DNA of 64,000 bases from contig DASXVX010000097.1 of NCBI GenBank assembly GCA_036504075.1, forward strand, positions 1 to 64,000, in the 5' to 3' direction. Positions 57,834 to 64,000 of this stretch are shown here, in pieces; position 1 is the first letter of the stretch; each line of letters starts with the position of its first letter. The DNA is from DASXVX01 sp036504075. Lineage in GTDB: Bacteria; Bacillota; Sulfobacillia; Symbiobacteriales; Symbiobacteriaceae. The notes below the pieces were generated by a model. The model searched no databases. It was not told the origin of the DNA and saw nothing but the letters and a program-made list of their open reading frames with translations. A program made the translations under genes and the position numbers.

Positions 57834-59438
57834 GTGACTACAGTAGCAGATTACATGGTGAATCAACTGGCGGCCTGGGGCGCCGAGCGGGTCTACGGCG
57901 TGGTGGGCGACACGCTCTTTCCGCTGATGGATGCCATCGACCGCCACCCGGGCGTCCGATTTATTCCGGTGCGACATGAGGCGGCGGCGGGGTTCATGGC
58001 GTCGGCGGAGGCCAAGCTGACCGGCCGGCCCACCTGTTGCCTGGCCACGAGCGGGCCGGGCATCGCCAACCTGCTGAACGGCCTGGGCGACGCGTACGCC
58101 GACCGGGTGGGGGTCATCGCCATCACCGGACAGGTCGAACGGGCGAAAATCGGCACCGAAAGCAAGCAGTACGTGGACCAGCAGTCGTTCGTGCGGCCGC
58201 TGGCGGGCTACACGGCGCTCCTGGCGGACCCGGAAGCGGTGGGGCACATACTGCCTACCGCCCTCCGGATGGCGGTAGGCGAGCGGCTGGTCGCACATCT
58301 GTCGGTGCCGAAGGACCTCTTCGCCATGGACTGCGGGGCCGTGGTCGTGCCGTACGAGCCGTATCTCGATACGCCGCCGGTGCCGGCCCCGGCGGTGGTC
58401 CGCGGCGCCCTTGACCTCATGGCGAGCGCCCGGCGCCCGCTGATTCTAATGGGTCAGGGCGCCCGGTGTGCGGCGGACGAAGTGGTGGCGCTGGCGGAGC
58501 GGTGGGGGGCGGGCATCATTCAGTCGCTGCCGGCCAAAGGGGCAGTCCCCTGGTCGCACCCGCTGCTGCTGGGCGGCCTGGGCGACGGCGGGACCGATGC
58601 GACCCATACGGCCTTGCCGGAGGCGGACCTGCTGCTGGCGGCGGGCGTCAACTGGTGGCCGGAGAAATACGTGCCGGCGGCCTTGCCGGTCATCAAGCTG
58701 GACCGGTCGCCAGCCAACATCGGCGGGAAAATGGCGGTCGTCTACGGCATCGCCGGGGACACCCGGACCGTGTTGCCGCTCCTGGCGGCCGGGGTGGACC
58801 TGCAGGCCCGGCCGGAGTGGCGCGGGCGGCTGACGGCGCTCCGCGATGCCTGGGAGACCCGGTTGGAGATGGAGACGGCCGACAGCGGCACGTTGCCCAG
58901 CCCGCAGTTCATCGTGCGGACGCTGGAGCGGGTGCTGCCGCCGGACGCCATCGTGGCGCTGGACACGGGCGACCACACGGTCTGGTTCAACCGGATTTTC
59001 GCCGGGGAGCGGCAGGAGGTGCTGGTCTCAGGCACGTGGCGGTCGCTGGGTTTCGGACTCCCGGCGGCCATGGCCGCCAAGCTGGCCCGGCCGGGGCGGA
59101 CGGTAGTGGCCCTGGTGGGCGACACCGGCCTCATGTCGCTGATGGGCGAACTGGTGACGGCGGCGGAGTTGGGGCTGCACGTGGTCGTAGTCGTGGTCAA
59201 CAACGGCATGATGGCCATGGAGCGAAACCGGGCGGTGGCCAACGGCTACAGCACGCTGGGCACCACGCCGCGCAACCCGGATTTCGCCCGGCTGGCGGCG
59301 GCCTGCGGGTTGTCGTCCTTCATGGCCCGGACCGGGCGGGAGTTGCAGCTGGCACTCCCGGCGGCCCTGGCGGCCGACGGGCCGGTGCTGATCGATGTCC
59401 TGGCGACGGCGCCGGTGGCGCCGACGGTCGGCGAATAG
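57834..59438 (+). CDS. TPP-dependent pyruvate oxidase/acetolactate-synthase-like enzyme
   Basis: The 534-residue product has the three-domain TPP fold: the N-terminal pyrimidine-binding domain with catalytic Glu in PVRHEAAAGFMA (about 50), a central domain (about 185-315) and the C-terminal diphosphate-binding domain with VGDTGLMSLMGELVTA and VVNNGMM. Lack of a long extra C-terminus and overall pattern point to pyruvate oxidase or a related decarboxylase rather than IlvB, but the acceptor is not certain. GTG 57834. Single-gene unit with its own terminator. Confidence 0.8.
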   Translation: MTTVADYMVNQLAAWGAERVYGVVGDTLFPLMDAIDRHPGVRFIPVRHEAAAGFMASAEAKLTGRPTCCLATSGPGIANLLNGLGDAYADRVGVIAITGQVERAKIGTESKQYVDQQSFVRPLAGYTALLADPEAVGHILPTALRMAVGERLVAHLSVPKDLFAMDCGAVVVPYEPYLDTPPVPAPAVVRGALDLMASARRPLILMGQGARCAADEVVALAERWGAGIIQSLPAKGAVPWSHPLLLGGLGDGGTDATHTALPEADLLLAAGVNWWPEKYVPAALPVIKLDRSPANIGGKMAVVYGIAGDTRTVLPLLAAGVDLQARPEWRGRLTALRDAWETRLEMETADSGTLPSPQFIVRTLERVLPPDAIVALDTGDHTVWFNRIFAGERQEVLVSGTWRSLGFGLPAAMAAKLARPGRTVVALVGDTGLMSLMGELVTAAELGLHVVVVVVNNGMMAMERNRAVANGYSTLGTTPRNPDFARLAAACGLSSFMARTGRELQLALPAALAADGPVLIDVLATAPVAPTVGE

Positions 59439-59442
59439 TAGA

Positions 59443-59476
59443 GGGGGGCACTTCGCCAGGAAGTGCCCCCCGTTTT
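59443..59476 (+). terminator. intrinsic terminator of the TPP enzyme gene
   Basis: A perfect 11-bp stem (arm GGGGGGCACTT) with a seven-base loop is followed by GTTTT. It abuts the end of azlD and may serve both directions. Confidence 0.85.
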
Positions 59477-59477
59477 G

Positions 59478-59786
59478 CTAGAGAAAGTGAGCGATGACCA
59501 GCCCCGCCAGGCCGGTCAGGAGCGGTGGGAACAGGCGGCGGGTTCGGATTGCGACCACCAGGCAGAGGGCGTAGGCCCCCAGTTCGGGCCGCAGGACCGA
59601 ACCGCCGCCCTGCGGGACCAGAATGGCCGGAGCGACCATGGCCGCCAATACGGCGGGCGGAACGTAGTCCAGCCAGCGCCGGACCCAGGCCGGCAGCCGC
59701 TCCGGGTCGGTCAGCGTGAACAGCGGGACGGTGCGGCAGAGGTAAACGGTCAGGGCCATGGCCCCCACGGTGAGCGCCTGCGTCAT
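59478..59786 (-). CDS. azlD: AzlD, small subunit of branched-chain amino acid exporter
   Basis: The 102-residue, three-to-four-helix protein matches AzlD (TVYLCRTVPLF, RRWLDYVPPAVLAAMVAPAIL). With AzlC it forms an exporter for branched-chain amino acids and analogues such as 4-azaleucine. ATG 59786 follows AAGGAGGT and overlaps the azlC stop by four bases. Confidence 0.88.
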   Translation of the reverse strand: MTQALTVGAMALTVYLCRTVPLFTLTDPERLPAWVRRWLDYVPPAVLAAMVAPAILVPQGGGSVLRPELGAYALCLVVAIRTRRLFPPLLTGLAGLVIAHFL

Positions 59787-60457
59787 GCCTGGACCTCCTT
59801 TGCGGCTACGCCGGCCCGTTCCAGGACGGGTCCGAGGGCGCTGGCCAGCAGGCCGGCCGCCGGGACATTCCAGCCCTTCGGCAGGCAGGCGACAAACGCG
59901 AGCGAGAGCACGGCTCCGGCCACGGCCACCAGCGCCTTGGATCGGGTGCCGGCGGTCAGCACCGTGAGCACGGCGAAGGTCAGCGGGAAGAGCCCCATGA
60001 GCGGCTGCTGCCAGGTCAGCGGGACCAGCGGCCCCACGGCCACGCCAATCAGCGTGCCGATGAGCCACGGCCCATAGAGCATCACGGTGGCGCCCGTCAG
60101 GTACGGAATGCCCCGAACCGCCCCTTCGGTGGTAAACAGCGCATACGCCTCGTCGGAAACGGAAAAGCCGAGGAGCGCCCGTTGCCACAGGGGGGTCCCG
60201 GAGAGCCGCATAGCCATGGAAGCGCTCATGAGCAGGAACCGGCTGCTGAGCAGCACAGTGGAGAGCACAATCGTCCAGAGCCCTTGCCCCCAGAGGCCCA
60301 GCGCTACGAATTGCGCCGAGCCGGAAAAGACCAGCAGCGACATGAGCGAGGCCGTCAGGCCGCTCATGCCTACCGGCCGGGCGCTGGCCCCGAAAATAAT
60401 CCCCAGGGCCCCCACGTAAATGCTGAACGGCAGTGCGTCGAGCAGCCCGCGTTTCAT
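59783..60457 (-). CDS. azlC: AzlC, large subunit of branched-chain amino acid exporter
   Basis: The 224-residue product has the AzlC pattern: LLDALPFSIYVGALGIIFGA at the start, VFSGSAQFVALGLW, then LSSRFLLMSASM and GFSVSDEAYAL, with about seven membrane helices. It diverges from a MocR-type regulator across a 111-base region with symmetric repeats, which makes control by that regulator likely. Confidence 0.9.
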   Translation of the reverse strand: MKRGLLDALPFSIYVGALGIIFGASARPVGMSGLTASLMSLLVFSGSAQFVALGLWGQGLWTIVLSTVLLSSRFLLMSASMAMRLSGTPLWQRALLGFSVSDEAYALFTTEGAVRGIPYLTGATVMLYGPWLIGTLIGVAVGPLVPLTWQQPLMGLFPLTFAVLTVLTAGTRSKALVAVAGAVLSLAFVACLPKGWNVPAAGLLASALGPVLERAGVAAKEVQA

Positions 60458-60502
60458 GGTGCCGCCCCCCTTTCTGCTTGACTGCCTTGAATCTAAAGGA
60501 AT

Positions 60503-60551
60503 AAGTGGTCCTCGTCCAGAACCACTCGGCGGCGACTAATTGAGACCACTT
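60503..60551. promoter_or_regulatory. MocR-type operator repeats between azlC and the regulator
   Basis: AAGTGGTC (60503-60510), AGAACCACT (60518-60526) and AGACCACTT (60543-60551) form one direct and two inverted copies of an AGTGGTY element. Such arrays with mixed orientation in divergent promoters are usual for MocR/PdxR regulators. Confidence 0.7.
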
Positions 60552-60568
60552 TTGCGAGGGGTGGCAGC

Positions 60569-61978
60569 ATGCTCATCCAACTGGACCGGGCCGACGGTGC
60601 ACCGCTGTACCTGCAACTCTACCGGGCTCTGCGGGACCAGATTCTGAACGGGACACTGCCGTCAGGCCACCGCATGCCCGCCACCCGGCGGCTTGCGGAG
60701 GAATTGGGCACCGCCCGGAACGTGGTCGTTCTGGCTTACGACCAGCTGGAGTCGGACGGGTACCTCAGCGGGCGGCACGGCTCCGGCACATACGTGGCCG
60801 AACTGCCGGCGGGCGCTGCGGCCCGGCCCGGGCCGCCCCCGGGGCGGGTCTTTCTGCCCCCGCTACACCCGGCGGTGCCGCTGGCGTATGACTTCAAGAC
60901 CGGGCTGCCCGACGTGGCCGCCTTTCCGCGGGCGCTCTGGGGCCGGCTTCTGCAGAGCGCCCTCCAGGCGATGCCCGACCAGGCGCTGGGCTACGGGCCC
61001 ATCGCCGGCAGCCCGGCCCTGCGGGAGGCGCTGGCTGGCCACCTGGGCCGGAACCGGGGCGTGCGGACCGCACCGGCGCAAGTCGCCGTGACGTCCGGCT
61101 CGACGCAAGCCCTGGCCATTTTGGCCGAGATGCTGGTGTCGCCGGGCGATGTGGTGGCGGTGGAGAATCCGTCGCATATTGCCGCCCGGCTGGTTTTCCG
61201 GCGGCGGGGCGCCCGGCTGCTGCCCATACCGGTGGATGAGGAAGGCATCCGGGTGGCCGACCTCGCGGCGGCGGGGGTGGCGCCCCGGGTGATTTACGTG
61301 ACGCCGTCCCACCAGTTCCCCTGGGCGAGCGTCATGAGCCTGGCCCGGCGGACGGCGCTGATCGACCTGGCCCGGCGGACCGGGGCCATCGTTATTGAAG
61401 ATGACTACGACAGCGAAATCCGCCACTCGGGGAGTCCCGTGCCGGCACTGCAGGGGCTGGCCCCTGAATCGGTGGCCTACGTGGGCAGCTTCAGCAAGTT
61501 GCTGGCCCCGACTTTGCGGCTGGGCTACGCGGTGCTGCCCCGGGCCCTGGCCCGCCCGTTCGTCCGGTTCAAGCAGTTGTCCGACTACCACAGCCCAGGT
61601 ATCGAGCAGGAGGCCATGGCGGCTTTCATGACGGAGGGCCACCTGGAGCGGCATCTGCACCGGGTCCGGCACACATATCAGGCCCGGCGTCAGGCGCTGA
61701 CCGCCGCCCTGACCGCGGCGTTCAGGGGCCGGGCCGTCGTCCACGGCGACCAGACCGGATTGCACGTTGGGCTGAAACTTGAGACTGCCTGGACGGGCCG
61801 GGCGCTGGCCTCGGCCGCCAAGCGGGCGGGAGTCGGCGTCTACCCGCTGGAGATCTATTGGGAGGGACCCGGCATTCCGTCGGGCTGCCATCTGTTCCTG
61901 GGTTATGGCTCCCTGCCCGAGCCGGCCATTCACCAGGGCGTGCGCCTGCTGGCCGAGGTAGAACGCACCAGGCATTGA
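60569..61978 (+). CDS. MocR family transcriptional regulator (GntR + aminotransferase fold)
   Basis: The 469-residue product has an N-terminal GntR winged helix (PLYLQLYRALRDQILNGTLP, ATRRLAEELGTARNVVVLAY) and a fold-type I aminotransferase domain. The PLP lysine is in YVGSFSKLLAPTLRLGY (about 310), and EDDYDSEIRHSG is the conserved acidic block. MocR regulators sense PLP or an amino-acid adduct. Its target is probably the divergent azlCD operon and itself, through the AGTGGTY repeats. Confidence 0.9.
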   Translation: MLIQLDRADGAPLYLQLYRALRDQILNGTLPSGHRMPATRRLAEELGTARNVVVLAYDQLESDGYLSGRHGSGTYVAELPAGAAARPGPPPGRVFLPPLHPAVPLAYDFKTGLPDVAAFPRALWGRLLQSALQAMPDQALGYGPIAGSPALREALAGHLGRNRGVRTAPAQVAVTSGSTQALAILAEMLVSPGDVVAVENPSHIAARLVFRRRGARLLPIPVDEEGIRVADLAAAGVAPRVIYVTPSHQFPWASVMSLARRTALIDLARRTGAIVIEDDYDSEIRHSGSPVPALQGLAPESVAYVGSFSKLLAPTLRLGYAVLPRALARPFVRFKQLSDYHSPGIEQEAMAAFMTEGHLERHLHRVRHTYQARRQALTAALTAAFRGRAVVHGDQTGLHVGLKLETAWTGRALASAAKRAGVGVYPLEIYWEGPGIPSGCHLFLGYGSLPEPAIHQGVRLLAEVERTRH

Positions 61979-62097
61979 AGACCATGGAAGGGTTCCAGCC
62001 AGGCGCAAAATGCCCCGCAAGACGCCGGAATGTCCGCAGGATGCCCGGATAAGCCCCAGAATCCACGGGAATGGAGGCCGGGCGGGGTCGGCGCAGG

Positions 62098-62126
62098 TTG
62101 ACGGAAAAAAGCGTGTCCTCTAGACT
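62098..62126 (+). promoter_or_regulatory. sigma-A-like promoter of the HyfB-like gene
   Basis: TTGACG (62098-62103) and TAGACT (62121-62126) are 17 bases apart, 112 bases upstream of the GTG start. The AT-rich leader between them and the gene shows no clear terminator. Confidence 0.55.
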
Positions 62127-62237
62127 GTAATTTGTATTTGTGCTCATCCGTACATTGTTGGTAAACATGATTAAAAATCGCGACTTATACGAACTTATTG
62201 ACTCGGTAATCCGTTCGACATTGCGGAGGTGTTACCA

Positions 62238-64000
62238 GTGGAAGTGGGTCACTTGGCCTGGCTCCTGGCGTGCGGGTTTGCCGCCTGCACACTGGGGGTC
62301 GGGTTGTCGGTGTTCCCAAGTGGCCGGTCCGGCCTGGGTCTGCGGCTTACCCACGGCCTTGCCGCCCTGGGCGGGGCGTTTATGGTGGTGGCAGCGGTGG
62401 GCGCACTGTTGGCGGGCGGGTCGCAGGAATTGATATCGCTGTCGCTCTTGCCGAGCCTCGGTGAGATGCACTTCCGTTTGGATTCCCTATCAGCATTTTT
62501 CGTTTTGCTTATCGGCGGACTCGGCGTTGCTGGATCCATTTATGCCATCGGTTATACAGCCGGACACGGGACATCGGGCGAGCGTTATGCGCCGCTTCTG
62601 GGCGGTCTCTGGAACCTATTTATCGCCAGTATGGCTGCGGTGGTACTGGCGGGCGACGGACTCAGCTTCCTGTTTGGCTGGGAATTGATGTCCGTAGTCT
62701 CTTTTATGCTGGTCATGGCCGAACACCGGGACCCCGAGGTGCGGCAGGCCGGCTATTTCTATGTCGTAATGACCCACCTGGGGACGGCCTTCCTGGTGGG
62801 CGCCTTCCTGGCGCTATTCGCGAAGACGGGCTCGCTGGACTTCGCGGCATTCAAGGCTGCGGCCCCCGGCCTGTCCGGCGGCCTTCGGAACGGGCTGTTT
62901 GTGGCCCTGGTCGTGGGCTTCGGCACCAAGGCCGGCCTGGTGCCGCTGCACGTGTGGTTGCCGCGGGCGCACCCGGCGGCGCCCAGTCACGTCTCGGCGC
63001 TCATGTCGGGCGCCATGGTCAAGACGGCGGTCTATGGGATGCTCCGCTTCAGCTTCGACGTACTGGGCGGCGGCCCGTCCTGGTGGGGGAGCCTGCTGAT
63101 TGTGGCCGGCCTGCTCTCCGCCGTCACCGGTGTGGCATACGCGACCCAGCAAAGCCACCTGAAGCGGTTGCTGGCCTATTCCACCGTGGAAAACGTCGGC
63201 TTTCTCTTTATGGGTACCGGTGCGGCGCTCTGGGCGAAGGCGGTCGGCCATCCGGCAATCGCGTTGCTAGCGCTGGGGGCCGTGCTGTTCCATGCCATGA
63301 GCCATGCGGCGTTCAAGGGGCTGGCCTTCATGGGGGCCGGTGCGGTGCTGCACGGCGCAGGCACGGTTGACATTGAAAAATTGGGCGGGTTGATTCGGCG
63401 CATGCCGAAAGCGGCCGCCTTCTTCCTGGTGGCGGCGATGGCCGTGGCCGGTCTTCCGCCGCTCTCCGGCTTCATCGGCGAGTGGCTTTCGCTTCAGACC
63501 TTCTTCCAGCTTGCCCGGGCCGGGCAGGGGTTCGTCGACCGCATGGTCGCGTTGGCGGGCGTGGCGGCGATTGCGCTGGCGGCGGGCCTCGCGGCAGCGG
63601 CAGCGGTCAAGGCGTTCGGCATTACCTTCTTGGCGCTGCCCCGGTCCGAAAAGGCCGAGCACGCGCACGATGCGGGTCCGATGATGCTTGCCGGCATGGG
63701 GCTGCTGGCCGCGGTGGTCGTGGCCCTGGGCTTCTTCCCCGGCCTCATTTTGCGGCCTGCCTCGGCTGTGGCGGCCACGCTGCTGCCGGGCACAGGTGCC
63801 GCCGGGGCCGGCCTGACGCTGGGCGGCGGCACGCTGCTGTCTGTCCTGTCGATCGCACCGGGGACCGCAGACGGCGTGGCGGCGAGCCTCTCCTCCCTGG
63901 CGGCTCCCGCCGCGGTGGTGCTGCTGGCGGGCCTCACGCTTCTGCTGACCGTGTGGCTCGGCAAGGGCTGGGTGCGGTACCGCCGGGACATTACCTGGAC
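62238..64000 (+). CDS. HyfB-like proton-conducting membrane subunit (partial, 3' end outside window)
   Basis: The frame is open from GTG 62238 (behind GGAGG) to the window edge, 587 codons. It has about 14 membrane helices and the NuoL/M/N antiporter pattern in the hydrogenase-4 subunit B style: FRLDSLSAFFVLLIGGLG, FGWELMSVVSFMLV, GFGTKAGLVPLHVWLP, HPAAPSHVSALMSG and the lysine helix HLKRLLAYSTVENVG. It should be the first gene of a membrane-bound hydrogenase, formate-hydrogenlyase or related complex lying to the right. Confidence 0.88.
   Translation, partial: MEVGHLAWLLACGFAACTLGVGLSVFPSGRSGLGLRLTHGLAALGGAFMVVAAVGALLAGGSQELISLSLLPSLGEMHFRLDSLSAFFVLLIGGLGVAGSIYAIGYTAGHGTSGERYAPLLGGLWNLFIASMAAVVLAGDGLSFLFGWELMSVVSFMLVMAEHRDPEVRQAGYFYVVMTHLGTAFLVGAFLALFAKTGSLDFAAFKAAAPGLSGGLRNGLFVALVVGFGTKAGLVPLHVWLPRAHPAAPSHVSALMSGAMVKTAVYGMLRFSFDVLGGGPSWWGSLLIVAGLLSAVTGVAYATQQSHLKRLLAYSTVENVGFLFMGTGAALWAKAVGHPAIALLALGAVLFHAMSHAAFKGLAFMGAGAVLHGAGTVDIEKLGGLIRRMPKAAAFFLVAAMAVAGLPPLSGFIGEWLSLQTFFQLARAGQGFVDRMVALAGVAAIALAAGLAAAAAVKAFGITFLALPRSEKAEHAHDAGPMMLAGMGLLAAVVVALGFFPGLILRPASAVAATLLPGTGAAGAGLTLGGGTLLSVLSIAPGTADGVAASLSSLAAPAAVVLLAGLTLLLTVWLGKGWVRYRRDITW

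Overview
The window looks like the origin-proximal, sporulation-rich part of the chromosome of a high-GC, endospore-forming Firmicute. A Symbiobacterium-type lineage is my best guess. The basis is very GC-rich coding DNA, many TTG and GTG starts behind strong GGAGG sites, and a gene order that follows the Bacillus subtilis yabE-to-yabR block. The species itself cannot be fixed from the sequence alone.

Layout. 1-1.9 kb: the 3' end of an rRNA operon (5S), a reverse-strand two-gene ThrE/YjjPB-type exporter, a tiny protein and tRNA-Glu. 2.1-36.8 kb: the conserved block, in order yabE, rsmA (ksgA), ykuK, veg, ispE, an orphan DNA methyltransferase, (reverse) a D,D-carboxypeptidase, a nucleotidyltransferase, purR, a small membrane protein, spoVG, glmU, prs, pth, a phosphotransferase, (reverse) a TPR lipoprotein, mfd, prsA, spoVT, two SpoVB-like flippases, mazG, hup, rqcP, (reverse) a peroxiredoxin, (reverse) prkA-yhbH-spoVR, yabP, yabQ, a small HTH protein, divIC and an S1-domain protein. 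Compared with B. subtilis, rnmV, yabG, ctc and fin are absent from their usual places, and several non-syntenic genes have been inserted.

36.9-40 kb: tRNA-Leu(UAA), then a TrmB-type regulator with a PLP-dependent dehydratase behind a perfect AT-rich palindrome, and a broken chemotaxis-receptor fragment. 40-52.2 kb: an alpha-glucan and sugar-phosphate cluster. Two tandem GH15 glucoamylase-like genes diverge from an operon of a GDP-mannose pyrophosphorylase/phosphomannomutase-like fusion, a phosphohexomutase, a DUF4912-like protein and a GH57 branching enzyme fused to a GT4 glycosyltransferase. 52.2-64 kb: a membrane PAS-GGDEF-EAL protein, a truncated PAS gene, an FMN-binding glutamate-synthase-family protein, two CotF-like spore coat proteins, a pyruvate-oxidase-like enzyme, azlCD with a divergent MocR regulator, and the start of a HyfB-like proton-pumping subunit that runs off the window.

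Themes are cell-wall precursors (ispE, glmU, flippases, carboxypeptidase), nucleotide supply (prs, purR, mazG), translation quality (rsmA, pth, rqcP), and sporulation (spoVG, spoVT, SpoVB-like, yabP/Q, prkA-yhbH-spoVR, coat proteins).

The most striking unexplained signal is a helically phased array of 11-bp repeats resembling DnaA boxes (35651-35716). It lies directly upstream of a 77-residue HTH gene inserted between yabQ and divIC. No CRISPR array, insertion sequence or prophage was seen.
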